In this document: piece after piece, positions 34,392-46,254 of the stretch
How positions within the stretch are numbered: the stretch's first letter is position 1
How the letters are laid out: every line of letters begins with the position of its first letter
Source: Antilocapra americana
Taxonomy: Eukaryota; Chordata; Mammalia; Artiodactyla; Antilocapridae
Length of the DNA: 64,000 nucleotides
NCBI GenBank assembly: GCA_007570785.1
Contig: ML660201.1
Coordinates: 49,570,316 to 49,634,315 of the forward strand
Reading direction: 5' to 3'
Notes under the pieces: generated by a model
Databases searched by the model: none
Told to the model about the DNA's origin: nothing
What the model saw: only the letters and a program-made list of their open reading frames with translations
Position numbers and translations under genes: made by a program

Positions 34392-34612
34392 TGCATGCGT
34401 GCTTGGTCTGTAAGTCGCGTCCAGCTCTTTGCGACCTCATGGACTATCGCCTGCCAGGCTCCTCTGTCCATGGTATTCTCCGGGCAAGAATACTGGAGTG
34501 GGTTACCATGCCCTCCTCCAGGGGATATTCCTGACCCAGGGATCCAACCTGCATCTCTTGCGTCTCCTGCATTGGCACGCAGGTTTTTCACCACTGAGCC
34601 ACCTGGGACTTC
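34392..34612 (-). mobile_element. Bov-tA SINE
   Basis: Reversed copy: 'taagtcgcgtccagctctttgcgacc' to 'gagccacctgggacttccc'. Confidence 0.92.
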
Positions 34613-34614
34613 CC

Positions 34615-35088
34615 AGTGGCTTGTGGTGAATGCACCCTAAGCAGAGAGGATGGTTCCAGAAAATCTGTGCTTTTATTCCTAGTCCTCTTTCAGAACAACC
34701 AGACTGTGTCTGAGGAGCACTCTGGAGTTCTTTCTATTAATAGTCTCCTCTCTTTTCTCTCTCTCTTCATTCCCTATGGTCCTTATTACCCACCTTGTCC
34801 CTTCTCCTCCCCTACAGAGTTTCTAAGTCTTTAAGACAAACTAGCCTTTTTCTTACAAGTTTGGTTGCTTTCATAGCAGTTTGTGTTCTTATGCTGAATG
34901 ACCTCCTTTCCACCAGGGTAGAAGATGAAAATACAGGGGAAAAGGAGACCAAAAATCATACATGGCCAAACAGTAGCAATGATAAAATCATCATTATTGT
35001 CATCTGAATTCTGTACCTGGAATCCAGAGTGAAAGGAGGAAGGGTGGGGGAGATGGGGAGATGAGTTATGTTGAGTTCAAGTGCTTGG
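34615..35088. other. No gene or clear repeat
   Basis: CT-rich at 34745-34810; nothing coding seen. Confidence 0.45.
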
Positions 35089-35089
35089 A

Positions 35090-35325
35090 CATGGGAGGAG
35101 AAGGAAGAGAAAAAAGGGAAACAGAAACAGACTCACAGAGTAGACAACAGATATGTGGTTGCCAAGGGGGAAGCAAAATAGAGGAGGGATGGATGGGGAG
35201 TATGGAGTTAGCAGATGCCAACTATTACATATCGAATGGATAAATCACAAGGTCCTCCTGTATAGCATGGGGAAGCATATTCAATATCCTGAGACAAGCC
35301 ATAAGGGAAAAGATTATAAAAAATA
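35090..35325 (+). mobile_element. L1 3' UTR fragment
   Basis: 'acagatatgtggttgccaagggggaagc', 'agcagatgccaactattacatatcgaatgg', 'ggtcctcctgtatagcatgggg' and 'attcaatatcctgagacaagcc' are the L1 3' UTR series. It stops directly at the ERV LTR. Confidence 0.85.
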
Positions 35326-36345
35326 ATGCATTGGCCTCTCCTTTGGGGTCAGCCCTCCCTCACACCTCAAGGGTGTACTTTCCTTTGCTTGCCTAATAAA
35401 ACTCTGAGCTGTAACTGAGCTGTAACACTGGTCCACCATTTCAAATCTTTGCTGCAGCGAGACAGAAATGAGGAAATTACACACTCTCTCAACATATCTG
35501 ATGCCGTGACCTGGATGTAACCTGGCTGAAGCAACCTTAGCTCCATGAGGTGGAGGCCAAGCACAGCAGAAGCCAAACTTGGTGAAAGCTCATGCTGTGA
35601 AAGCTGAGTATGAAGGAAATGCAGCACAGTGGAAGTAACCAAGAAGCCTAGTGTGCTGGAAGCCAGGACAGCAAAAGCAAACTCAGCAGAAAGCTCATGC
35701 AGCTCAGTCTCAGATTCCAGAGAACCTCTGGTTAAGCAGCCAAGGTACCAGAGCACAACTCCTGGACTCACTATTCACGAGTGAAGCCGCGGAAGAAAAC
35801 AGAAGAGGACCCTCAATACACCTGTGCACCACTGGAGATTTCAGATACCTATTCTGGACTACAAATGAGTGCCATTCTAATGAACATCCTCCAAAATTAA
35901 ATTTCTGGGGATAAGCTTTCTCAGGATAGCTCTAAAGAGCCAACATAGCTTGGCAGAGGTTGTACTCCAGAATAGACAAGAGATACATCTCCTGATCCCT
36001 GAACAAGGAGGGACTTGAACCATCTTGAATGAGACATGTTGTTTCTACATAAATACCTCCAGCTAAGTTGAAGAAAGTCTCACAGTCCTCAAGAAAAACA
36101 TTCAGATCCTACAGGATCTCAAAGAACAAGAGGGAGAATCCTCAGAGTGCCTACAATCTCTCTTTGGGGGATCTTTCTCCTGGCAAAGGGGGATTTGGAG
36201 TTGGCTAATGCTCCTACTAACCCCTGTTATCACCGTATTGACACTGCTTATGATTGCTCCATGTATTAAAACTGTTTAACCCATTTTGTCTCTGTCCAGG
36301 TCAATAAGATACAAAATACAGTGCTAGTTCAACAAGGATATATAC
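35326..36345 (+). mobile_element. ERV1-type endogenous retrovirus remnant (LTR end, PBS, leader, env TM piece)
   Basis: The left part (35326-35494) reads as an LTR 3' end with AATAAA (about 35395) and 'tttgctgcagcgagacag'. A primer-binding site follows at 35499-35516, then about 400 bases of leader-like DNA. No gag or pol is recognisable. From about 35960 a fragment resembling the env transmembrane subunit appears: a Cys-Cys pair near 36035-36045, a helix-like stretch to about 36150 and a hydrophobic segment at 36196-36270. It is broken: an in-frame stop precedes the Cys-Cys pair, another follows the membrane segment, and the tail lies in a different frame. No surface subunit is seen. Non-functional. 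Confidence 0.7.
35499..35516 (+). promoter_or_regulatory. Retroviral primer-binding site, tRNA-His type
   Basis: TGATGCCGTGACCTGGAT agrees with the complement of the 3' end of tRNA-His (TGGTGCCGTGACTCGGAT) at 15 of 18 positions. It lies a few bases after the presumed LTR end, where a PBS belongs. Confidence 0.65.
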
Positions 36346-37164
36346 AGCTACACTCAGCCACAGAAAACACCACTCACCCTCAGATGGACACAGCTATAAG
36401 GACTCTGAGGTCTGAGACTAGCAGGAGGCGGAGGCCCAATGCCCCTCGCTGTCTAGATGACAGCGCAGTTTATGAGTCAACTGGACCACTCTGCAGCCAT
36501 TTACTCCGGACCCCCCTGTTCCCAGAAAGAGGTGGAGGGTGCTGACAGCCTCCATTACAGAACCCATGTTATAGGCCAGGTATGGGGCCACGCTGGTGGC
36601 AGCAAGTAGGCTGTTTCACCTCTCTAATCTTTAAGCTTCACCAGTGAAGAGACAGGAGGGTACCTATCTCACAGCTTTGTCACAAGGACTGAGGGAGAGA
36701 ATGCACATAACAGGGTTAATGGCAGTCCCTTAGAGACAGTGAGGCCGCCCCCTCCAGCAGGTGTGGGTGGGACAGGTAAGGAAATGTTTCTAGTGTGTAT
36801 ATCCCATAAAGGCGCAGGCCCCTTCGATGATCAAGTGCAAACAGGCATCTATTCAGTACTCTTCTGATTCAGTTCCCACCTCATCTTCAAGGGCTGAAAC
36901 AGGGACACTGACCAGGTTAGCTAAGCCTCTGTTCTCAGACATCTGCATGCACGTGAACCCACCAGGGATAAGTCTGGGGGAATGGAGGGCTGAGAGCCTG
37001 CATTTCTAGCAGGCTTCTGGAAGATGCCGATGCAGCCAGCCCATGGACTGCATGGTAAGAAGTAAAGATTGGAGCAATAGCTTCAGTGTGACAAAGTCCC
37101 TCGCAACATGAAAGTAACACAGAAGTGAGACAAGATACATGACCACTGATTTACTTCCTAATAC
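36346..37164. other. No gene; weak MIR
   Basis: A forward MIR-like part at 36600-36730 ('gtttcacctctctaatctttaag...gtacctatctcacagctttgtcacaaggactgagg'). The rest is unassigned; the first 200 bases may be more ERV 3' flank. Confidence 0.45.
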
Positions 37165-37174
37165 TTACTTATTC

Positions 37175-37395
37175 GCTTCTCAGGTGGCTCAGTGGTAAAG
37201 AATCACCTGCCAATGCAGGAGATGCAAGAGACATGGGTTCAATCCCTGGGTTGGGAAGAGCCCCTGGAGTAGGGAATGGCAACCCACTCCAGTATTGCTG
37301 CCTGGAGAATCCCCCCGGACTGAGGAACCTGGTGAGCTACAGTCCATAGGGTCACAAAGAGTCAAACATGACTGAACAACTGAGAATGCATACAT
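37175..37395 (+). mobile_element. Bov-tA SINE
   Basis: Complete, with the 10-bp duplication ttacttattc (37165-37174, 37396-37405). Confidence 0.95.
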
Positions 37396-37473
37396 TTACT
37401 TATTCTTTAAGTTTGGGGAGCAAAGTACCATCTGATCAAGTGGGAAGCTTGAATAATGAAACCTTAACAAATA

Positions 37474-37499
37474 AGAAGGAAGGAAGGAAGGAAGGAAGA
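37474..37499. repeat. (GGAA)n microsatellite
   Basis: aagaaggaaggaaggaagg.. with about five GGAA units. Confidence 0.9.
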
Positions 37500-39080
37500 T
37501 GAAATGAAAATGAATTACTTCTAAGGCCATACAGTAAAAGACAATAAGAATTAACAGAATTTTACCAACTAGAGATTGGTCTTTTTGAACTTACTTGAAT
37601 AAATACATCTAAATCAATTTGAAATGAGCTAACTGTTCATCAAATGGAAGCTGCCAAAGTGCTTGGAAAAGATTTTTTTGAAGAGTGCTTAAACATCTCT
37701 GCACCTGAGTCTTGTTTACATGTTAAATTTGCTCAGCGGATTCAAAGGCAAAGACTAATCCCTATCAAAATAGCCACATTTCCTTCTGAGTTGAACTAAT
37801 CACGTATGAACAGTTCAATTCCACCCATCAAACATCGGAACATTCTGTACACACTGAGTGTCACCTTAGGTCCCGGAGAGGAAGGGAAGAAAGGCACTGA
37901 ACACGTGTGCTAAGGAGCTTGGGGTGTAGTGGTGGCGATGGACAGTGGAGCCCCCACATCGTCTATGGTGACTTCGTCAGCACAGAGACTAAGGCACAGA
38001 GAGGGACACATCTCTCAGCCTGGAAAGGAAACAGAGGGCACAGTGGGGAGGGATAAATCAGGAAAGGCATCCTGGAGGAGGTGATCTGAGCTCCGTCTTG
38101 CTTGTGCGACTGGAAGACAGCTTCTGGATGTTCATTCTTCAAGTCCACAGAACTGGATTCAGGGAGATGGGTAGTCCTCTGGCCTCCCTAGTCATGAGTT
38201 GCTGGCTAGTAAGTCTTCAGTTCCTTGCCATTCCATACCCCACCTCTCCCCAAGGCCTATAGGGGGCAGAGGCAGTGGTCCTGAGCAAAAAGAATCTCCA
38301 GGAATTACACTAATGTACGCAGAAGCATCTCATTAGCATCTCTGCCAGCAGAAATCACGTGAATAATTCATTGGTTCTGCTCTAGAACGTTGGATAGAGT
38401 GGTCCAAACTCTCTCATCATAAGGGGAAGCCTCAGGAGCTGGGGGAGGAGGGGCTGTGACGAGGCAGCAGCTCCCAGGCTGGAAAGTCTTCAAACATGGA
38501 CCCAAACTGCTTCTCTGATGGAAGAGAACAAATGCCTTCCCTTCACCCAAGAAGGAGACCCCTCTTCTCCTAGAAAAGAGACCCTCTAAAAGGGTGGAAA
38601 CTGACCACGGTGACCTACTTTCAAAACAGAATAAAGAGTCACTGCCAGGAAACTCTCGATAACTCCCAATCAGCCCTCTCCAAGGCTCCAGGTGTGCTGT
38701 ACGGACAGCAGTTCGTGGCCAAATTAGGACAAGTTCTGCAACACAGAGACCCCGAAAGCACTGTTTGATAAACAGTTTTCCCAAACATCATTGACCGTGG
38801 AAATATTTTTGTAATAGCAGACCAAATATCCAGGCACTGTGCCCAGCCAGGCTGACACACAACATAAACCATCACATGGCCCCATTTAGCGTCATGTCAC
38901 TATCCACCGTCCGCTAGGCTCAAATGGAGCTGGGGACTAAACCTTCCCTGCTGGCTCACCCCTCTGTGAGCTGCCTGTGGTTGCTGAGTGCTGCCTATAG
39001 GCTGGGAGCTCAGCTGGACCCCTGGGATGGAGGTGGGGGACCTGGTTTCTCTCTATGGGCTTCCTCCAGCATGATGACTG
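37500..39080. other. Non-repetitive intergenic DNA
   Basis: No gene seen. 37600-37860 is repeat-free with balanced composition and is a conserved non-coding candidate. A minus-strand open frame of 138 codons at 38368-38784 has no recognisable domain. Confidence 0.45.
38256..38270 (+). promoter_or_regulatory. CTCF-like motif
   Basis: CCTATAGGGGGCAGA keeps the central TAGGGGGCAG of the CTCF core with mismatches at positions 3, 4 and 15. Forward orientation, outside recognised repeats. Confidence 0.3.
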
Positions 39081-39100
39081 GACTTAAAAGCAGGTACTCT

Positions 39101-39414
39101 GGGGCTTCCGAGGTGGCTCAGTGGTAAAGAATCTGCCTGCCACTGCAGGAGACTTGGGTTCAATCCCTCATCCAGGCTTGCTGCAGAGCAACTGAACCCA
39201 TACTCTCTACAACCACTGAGCCTGCGTTCTAGAGTCTGGGAGCCACAGTGACTGAAGCCTGCACATCCTAGAGACCTCGCACAGAAACAAGAGAAGCCCC
39301 TGTAGTGAGAAACCCATGCGTTGCAACAAGAGAGTAGCCCCTGCTCGCTGCAACTGGAGAAGGGCTGCGTGCAGCAAGAAAGGCCCTCAACAGCCAAAAT
39401 GAATTTTAAACATT
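39101..39414 (+). mobile_element. CHR-type SINE
   Basis: Full-length; duplication acttaaaagcagg / acttaaaaagcagg flanks it (from 39082 and from 39415). Confidence 0.93.
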
Positions 39415-39701
39415 ACTTAAAAAGCAGGCGTTCTAAAACTTATTACAATCCCTCTTCTGGTCCGGTCCAAACACACGTACCAGCCCCCTGCCCTATCCAA
39501 AGTCTCATCCTTTCACCACATCTGATTTGAGGATCTGGCGCTTATCAAAATAAGGATTAATTTTGAGTTCAAAGAGACAGCCACAAAGCATTCTTTACGG
39601 CCCACTGAGAAGTCAGGTGGACTGTCCCTTCCCCTTGAATCTGGGGACAGGGACCTCTGGTTACTATGTGGACAAATGGCAGGTGACAAAATGATGCTGG
39701 G

Positions 39702-39931
39702 GGTTTCCCAAGTGGTGCTAGTGGTAAAGAACCTACTTGCCAAGGCAGGAGATGATAGAGAAGCTGGTTCGGTCTCTGGGTCAGGAAGATACCCTGGAGG
39801 AGGGCACGGCAACCTACTCCAGTATTCTGACCTGGAGAATCCCATGGTCAGAGGAGCCTGGCGGGCTGCAGTCCATAGGGCCATACGAAGTCAGATACAG
39901 CTGAAGCGAAGCGACTTAGCATGCATGCTTG
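39702..39931 (+). mobile_element. Bov-tA SINE
   Basis: Complete, ending 'gcgacttagcatgcatgcttg'. Duplication caaaatgatgctggg / caaagtgatgttggg (39687-39701, 39932-39946). Confidence 0.94.
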
Positions 39932-39949
39932 CAAAGTGATGTTGGGCCG

Positions 39950-40550
39950 GTTTCCAGGCCTGGGCTTTAAGAGATTGGTGTTTTCTGCTTTCTGTCTCTT
40001 GGAACATGTGGTCTGGACCCTGAGCTGTCACGAAATCCAATTACCATGAAACCATCCTGCTGGAGAGGCGAGGGTAGATGTTCTAGTCAAAAGGCTTCCA
40101 ACCACCTTCAACAAGGGTTGGGGGTGAGAGAAGCCATCTTGGGCACTCCAGACCAGCCCGGACACCAGCCGAGTCGCACTGAGTAACCCTAGGGGTAGAC
40201 CTGCCCAGGTTTCTGACTCACAAATTATGTATTACAGTCGTTGTTGTTTTAAATCATAGGAATAGATAATTGGAACAAACGGTATTTAATGTCTTTTAGT
40301 TTGATAGTTTATAACTCTTGGCTTTATGTTTAGTAGCAGAAAGCTCTTTTCCAATAAAATCTCATATAGGACCCTCATATGTGGAGATCCAGGGAATTAT
40401 TTTGCTAGAAGTAAAGTTCCCTCAACCTTTGTATGCCTGCCCCATGGCTAATGCCCCTCTGGTAAAGGTGTTCCATTTAAGACTGCAAACAGTTCTACTC
40501 CTTGTTTTACAAAGTCTGCACTCAAGGTCCAAGGGATAAATGGCTTGCTT
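39950..40550. other. No gene or clear repeat
   Basis: Nothing recognised; an old-LINE-like AT-rich part lies at 40270-40400. Confidence 0.4.
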
Positions 40551-40552
40551 TA

Positions 40553-40740
40553 TGTAACTAGTTCTCAAACTGTGGTCCCTGGACCAGCAGTATCACCACC
40601 ATTTGGAAATTTGTCAGAAATGCAAATTCCCAGGCCACATCCCAGATCTACCAAACTGGGGCTCAGCCTTTTGTGTTTTAAAAAGCCCTCCAGGGGATTC
40701 AGATGCACGATAGAGCTTGGGAACCACTACTCCATACCAC
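40553..40740 (-). repeat. MER5A (hAT-Charlie) element
   Basis: Nearly complete, with terminal inverted-repeat-like ends 'agttctcaaactgtggtccctgg' and 'gagcttgggaaccactactc', and the 'gaaatgcaaattcccaggccacatcccagatctacc' interior. Confidence 0.85.
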
Positions 40741-40779
40741 AGAGTGAGGTAATAACCCAGCAAAACTTTGACTTGATCC

Positions 40780-40885
40780 AGCCTAGGTCTGACTCTCAGA
40801 CACATCTTAGCTTTGTGACTGTGAGTGAGATACTCAATGTCTCAGCCTCAGTTTCCCTATCTGGAAAGAGAATAGAGGAGTAACT
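40780..40885 (+). repeat. MIR
   Basis: 'cttagctttgtgactgtgagtgagatactcaatgtctcagcctcagtttccctatctgg' is a forward MIR core. Confidence 0.8.
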
Positions 40886-41076
40886 ACTGTTGACAACCTC
40901 CTCCATTCTTCTTCCCTCCTCTGATGTCCCTCTGGGTCTTACCCAGAAGGACTCTGAAACCCAGGCTGATGTGGTGACCCTGAGCTCTGCTGGGAGAGTG
41001 GGTGGCTGCCATTTCCTGACTCTGGGTTGTTGAGTTCCCTTCTAAGCAACCTTGACTAATTCGTAAAGAGCAGGGG

Positions 41077-41400
41077 TAGGGCTTACCTGGTGGTCCAGTG
41101 GTTAAGCATCTGCCTTGCAATGAAGAGACATGAGTTCAATCCCTGGTCTGGGAAGATTCCACATGCCGCAGAGCAACTCTGGAGCCCCCAAGCTGCAACT
41201 ACTGAGCCCACACGCTGCAAGTACTGAAGCCTGAGTGCTTAGAGTCTGTGCTCTGCTACCAGACAAGCCACTGCAAGGAGAAGCCCATGTGTAACAACAA
41301 CGAGGAGCTCCTGCTTGCTGCAACTAGAAAAAAGCCCACGCAGCCGTGAAGACCCACCATGGCCAAAAATAAAGTAAATAATTTTTTTTTTTTTTTAAGA
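41077..41400 (+). mobile_element. CHR-type SINE
   Basis: Full-length, T-rich-interrupted tail, with an exact 12-bp duplication aaagagcagggg (41065-41076, 41401-41412). Confidence 0.95.
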
Positions 41401-41412
41401 AAAGAGCAGGGG

Positions 41413-42415
41413 AAGCAAGGGATATGCAGCCAGTGAGATTCAATTAGTGGTGAATGGCTTCACCATAATTTTTGAGAGGAGCCTCAAGTGTCTCTGGCAC
41501 ACAAGTTCAACTTCACTCCTGTACCTGCCTAGTCCATCCCTGAAACCTGTCTCTCCCTCTAGTCCTCACGCCTCTGTCTGCAGCACAGCCCGAGTCCACT
41601 CCCCGCTCCCTGGACCTCCCCACCAGAGGAAGCAAGCCAGACCTCAGCTGGTTCCGCCTCTAATGACTATTTTCTTCATTTGCCTGTTTTTCCTTCTTTC
41701 TCACCATCATGTCAATACCAGAAGGAGGAGGTTGTCAGGGCAACCCAGTGCGGGCGAGAAGTTCACCCTTGACCAACGCCTGAAGTCTGGTTACAAACAC
41801 CCACTGAGTTCTTGGCTGCACTCTGCTTCCTTGAAGCAAAAATGTAAAAATTTGACATTTTCTGGTTTTCTCCCCTTTTCTGTTTCTCTGATCATCTTAA
41901 TCAATCTCCTCCCCACCCACCTCAAGTCAGCGTGACCTGTGTACTTTCCCCTGGATTTACTAGCTTTAACTCCTGTTTCTGCTAACTAGCCTTGATATCT
42001 TCTTCTCCCTGACTCAGTACACTGAGACTCTCCAGTACCCCGTCTGACTGGTGCTGCCCACATCACCACACCTCACAAACTGATGGGGGAGGAATCAGAT
42101 GTAGTCCAGCACCAGGAGGGCTGGGGGCCTGGCAGATACACCACTGGGGGCTTGTGGGCTACAGGTATTAGTGCTTTATTAACCCCAGTCTCCCTGGCTG
42201 GTATTCTCTCCATTACAAAACCAGAATGTTAGTGCTCAGAGCTGCCACAGTTGTGTAATGACAACGTTTAAAATGAAGCACTGGAGAGAAACATACCAGA
42301 ATACAGGCAGCGAATAAGTCTAGGAGATGAGATAATCATTTTTATACTTTTCTGTATTTTCTGATTTTTTATAATGAGCATACATTACTTTTTAAACATA
42401 TGTTACTTTTCTATT
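41413..42415. other. No gene recognised
   Basis: A 162-codon open frame at 41447-41935 (+) contains Ser/Pro-rich low-complexity residues and a chance hydrophobic run but no domain, and no splice or start support. I treat this interval as non-coding. Confidence 0.45.
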
Positions 42416-42833
42416 CCTTATCCATCAGAGGCCAGATAGAATGAAAACCACAACCACAGGAAACTAACCCAACTGATCACATGGATGACAGCCCTGTCTA
42501 ACTCAATCAAACTATGAGCCATACCATGCAGAGACACCCAAGACAGATAGGTCACGGCTGAAAGTTCTGACAAAACATGGTCCACTGGAGAAGGGAATGG
42601 CAAACCATTTTAGCATTCTTGCCTTAAGAACCCCATGAACAGTATGAAAAGGCAAAAAGATATGACACTGAAAGATGACCTCCCTAGGTTGGTAGCAATC
42701 CAATAAACTATTAGAGAAGAGTGAAGAAGGAGCTCCAGAAGGAATGAGGAGGCTGAGCCAAAGTGGAAACAATGCCCAGTTATGGACATGTCTGGTGGTG
42801 AAAGGAACGTCCAATTCTGTAAGGAACAATATT

Positions 42834-43199
42834 TTTTTTTCTTTTTCCCTTTTTTTTTATTAAACATTTTTTTTATTAGTTTTGCCAAACAATGACATGA
42901 TATCACCATGGGTTTACATATGCTCCCCCTCCAGAACCCCCCTCCCTCCTCCCTCCCCCCGGGAAATCTCATTGCACCAGTCCCAAGCATCAATCCTGGG
43001 CCGGCTATTGCTTAGACATATGATAATTAACATGTTTCAATGCCATTCTCCCATATCATCCCACCCTTTCCCTCATCCACAGAGGCCCTGAGTCTATTCT
43101 ATACATCTGCGTTCCTTTTGCTGTCTCGCATGCTGGGTTCTCGTTACCGTCTTTCTAAATTCCATATATATGCGTTAATATACTGTATTGTTGTTTTTG
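42834..43199 (-). mobile_element. L1 3' end nested in BovB
   Basis: Reversed artiodactyl L1 3' UTR beginning with its poly-T and containing 'gaacccccctccctcctccctcccc' and 'tctttctaaattccatatatatgcg'. Flanked by the exact 17-bp duplication ctgtaaggaacaatatt (42817-42833, 43200-43216). Confidence 0.95.
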
Positions 43200-44909
43200 C
43201 TGTAAGGAACAATATTGCATAGGAACATGGAATGTTAGGGTCCATGAATCAAGGTAAATTGGAAGTGGTCAAACAGGAGATAGCAAAACTGACATTTTAG
43301 GAATCAGTGAACTAAAATGGACTGGAATGGGCAAATTTAACTCAGATGACCATTATATCTACTACCATGGGCAAGAATCCCTTAGAAGAAGTGAAGTAGT
43401 CCTCATAGTCAACAAAAGAGTCCAAATGCAGTACTTGGGTAGGCAGTCTCAAAAATGACAGAATGATCTCTGTTTCTTCCCAAGGCAAACCATTCAATAT
43501 CAACGGTAATCCAAGTTATGCCCCAACCATTAATGCTGAAGAAGCTGAACGGTTCTATGGACCTACAAGACCTTCTAGAAATGACATCCAAAAAATATGT
43601 CCTTTTCATCATAGGGGACTGGAATGCAAAAGTAGCCAAGTCAAGAGATACCTGGAGTAACAAGCAAATTTGGCCTTGGAGTACAAAATGAATTAGGGGA
43701 AAGGTTAACAGAGTTTTGCCAAGAGAACACATTGGTCATAGCAAATACCCTCTTCCAACAACACAAGAGAAGACTCTCTATATGGACATCACCAGATGGT
43801 AAATACTGAAATCATACAGATTATATTATATTTTTTGCAGCCAAAGATGGAGAAACTCTAAACAGTCAGCAAAAACAAGACCGGGAGCTGACTGGCTCAG
43901 ACTATGAACTCCTTATTGCAAAATTAAGACTTAAATTGAAGAAAGCAAGGAAAACCACTAGGCCATTCAGGTATGAACTAAATCAAATCCGTTATGATTA
44001 TACAGTGGAAGTGACAAATAGATTCAACAGATTAGGTCTGATAGACAGAGTGCCTGAAGAACTATGGGTGGAGATTCATAACACTGTACAGAAGGCAGTG
44101 ATCAAAACCACCCCCAAGAAAAAGAAATGCAAAAAAAGGCAGAATGGCTGTCTGAGGCCTTACAAATAGCCGAGAAAGAAGAGAAGCGAAAGGCAAAGGA
44201 GAAATGGAAAGATACACCCATCTGAATGCAGAATTCCAAAGAATAGCAAGGAGAGATAAGAAAGCCTTCCTCAGTGATCAGTGCAAAAAAATAGGGGAAA
44301 ACAATAGAATGGGAAAGACTAGAGATCTCTTCAAGAAAATGAGAGATACCAAGGGAACATTTCATGCAAAGACAGGCACAATAAAGAACAGAAATAGTAT
44401 GGACCTAACAGAAGCAAAGATATTAAGAAGAGGTGGCAAGAATACACAGAACTATACAAAAAAGATCTTAATGATCTGGATAACCACAAAGGTGTGATCA
44501 CTCACCTAGAGCCAGACATCCTGGAATACAAAGTTAAGTGGTCCTTAGGAAGCATTACTATGAACAAAGCTAGTGGAGGTGATGGAATTCCAGTTGAGCT
44601 ATTTCAAATCTTAAAAGGTGATGCTGTGAAAGGACTGCACTCAATATGCCAGCAAAGCTGGAAAACTCAGAAGTGGCCACAGGACTGGAAAAGGTCAGTT
44701 TTCATTCCAATCCCAAAGAAAGGCAATGCCAAAGAATGTTCAAACTAGTGGACAATTGTACTCATCTTAAACTTTAGCAAAGTAATGCTGAAAATTCTCC
44801 AAGCCAGGCTTCAACAGTTTGTGAACTGAGAACTTCCAGATGTTCAAAATGGATTTAGAAAATGCAGAGGAACCAGAGATCAAATTTCCAACATCTGTTG
44901 GATCATAGA

Positions 44910-45115
44910 CTTCCCTGGTTGCTCAGATGGTAAAGAATCACCCTCCAATGTGGGAGACCTGGGTTCAATCCCTGGGTTGAGAAGATCCCCTGGAGGAGGG
45001 CATAGCAACACTCCCAATATTCTTGCCTGGAGAGTCCCCATGGACAGAGGAGCCTGGCTGGCTGTAGTCCATGGGGTCACAAAGAGTCGGACACAACTGA
45101 GCGACTAAGCATACA
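44910..45115 (+). mobile_element. Bov-tA SINE nested in BovB
   Basis: Complete SINE with 14-bp duplication tgttggatcataga / tgttggatcacaga (44896-44909, 45116-45129). It lies in the reverse-transcriptase region. Confidence 0.96.
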
Positions 45116-46254
45116 TGTTGGATCACAGAAAAAGCAAGAGAATTCCACAAAAACATCTACTTCTGCTTCAGTGACTACATTAAAGCCTTTGTGTGGATCA
45201 CAACAAACTGCAGAAAATTCTTAAAGAGATGGGAATACCAGACCACCTTACCTGCCTCCTAAGAAATCTGTATGCAGGTCAAAAAGCAACAGTTAGAACC
45301 ATACATGGGACAATGGACTGGTTCAAAACTGGGAAAGGAGTACATCAAGGCTGTATATTGTCACACTGCTTATTTACCTTACATGCAGAGTACATCATGC
45401 CAAATGCTGGGCCGGATGAAGCACAAGCTGGAATCAAGATTGCCAGGAGAAATATCAATAACCTCAGGTATGCAGATGACACACCCTTATGGCAGAAAGT
45501 GAAGAAGAACTAAAGAGCCTCTTGATGAAAGTGAAACAGAAGACTGAAAGAGCTGGCTTAAAATGCAACATAAAAAAAATGAAGATCATGGCATCTGGTC
45601 CCATCACTTCATGACAACTAGATGGGGAAACAATGGAAACAGTGACAGACTTTCTTTTCTTGGGCTCCAAAATCACTGCAGATGGTGACTGCAGCCTTTA
45701 AATTAAAAGACGCTTGCTCCTTTAAAGAAAAGCCATGAAAAACCTAGACAACATATTGAAAAGCACAGATATTACTTTGCCAACAAAGTTCCATCTAGTC
45801 AAAGTTATGGTTTTGCCAGTAGTCATGTTTGGATATGACAGATGAACCATAAAGAAGGCTGAATGCTGAAAGATTGATGATTTTGAACTGTGGTGTTGGA
45901 GAAGACTCTTGAGAGCCCTTTGGACTGCAAGGAGATCAAACCAGTCCATCCTAAAAGAAATCAGTCCTGAATATTTATTGGAAGGACTGATGCTGAAGAT
46001 GAAGCTCCAATACTTTGGCCATCTGATGAAAAGAGCTGACTCATTAGAAAAGACCCTGATGTTGGGAAAGACTGAAGGCAGGAGAAGGGGACAACAGAGG
46101 ATGAGATGGTTGGATGGCATCACCGACTCAATGAACATCAGTTTGAGCAAGCTCCAAGAGATGGTGAAAGACAAGGAAGCCTGGCATGCTGCAGTCCATG
46201 GGTCTCAAAGGGTCAGACATGACTGACTGACTGAACAACAACTTTTATAACTTT

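Larger units (their letters stand above)
42420..46250 (+). mobile_element. Near full-length BovB LINE, dead, with two nested insertions
   Basis: BovB is an RTE-clade LINE encoding an endonuclease/reverse transcriptase. After removing the two insertions (L1 42834-43199 and SINE 44910-45115) about 3.2 kb remain, the full BovB length. The order is 5' region, apurinic-like endonuclease part (43216-43800, 'ataggaacatggaatgttagggtccatgaatcaagg' onward), linker, reverse transcriptase with a YADD box in 'caggtatgcagatgac' (about 45466-45481), and terminal region ending 'gactgactgaacaacaac'. Coding survives only as short frames (43936-44169, 44494-44748, 45193-45513, 45909-46226) separated by stops and frameshifts. 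The family entered ruminants by horizontal transfer. Confidence 0.93.

Noticed and set aside
36321..36545. Open frame starting in the ERV env tail
   Set aside because: Begins in a shifted remnant of the retroviral tail and runs into unrelated flank; no intact protein.
38368..38784. 138-codon minus-strand open frame
   Set aside because: No domain or conservation cue; an overlapping second frame is also open.
41447..41935. 162-codon open frame
   Set aside because: Ser/Pro low-complexity with a chance hydrophobic run, no domain, no promoter, no splice pattern.
43936..44748. Open frames with nuclease/linker-like peptides as genes
   Set aside because: They align in order with the BovB ORF and are separated by frameshifts.
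45193..45513. Reverse-transcriptase-like open frame as a domesticated gene
   Set aside because: It is a fragment of an inactivated BovB bounded by stops and by a SINE insertion upstream.
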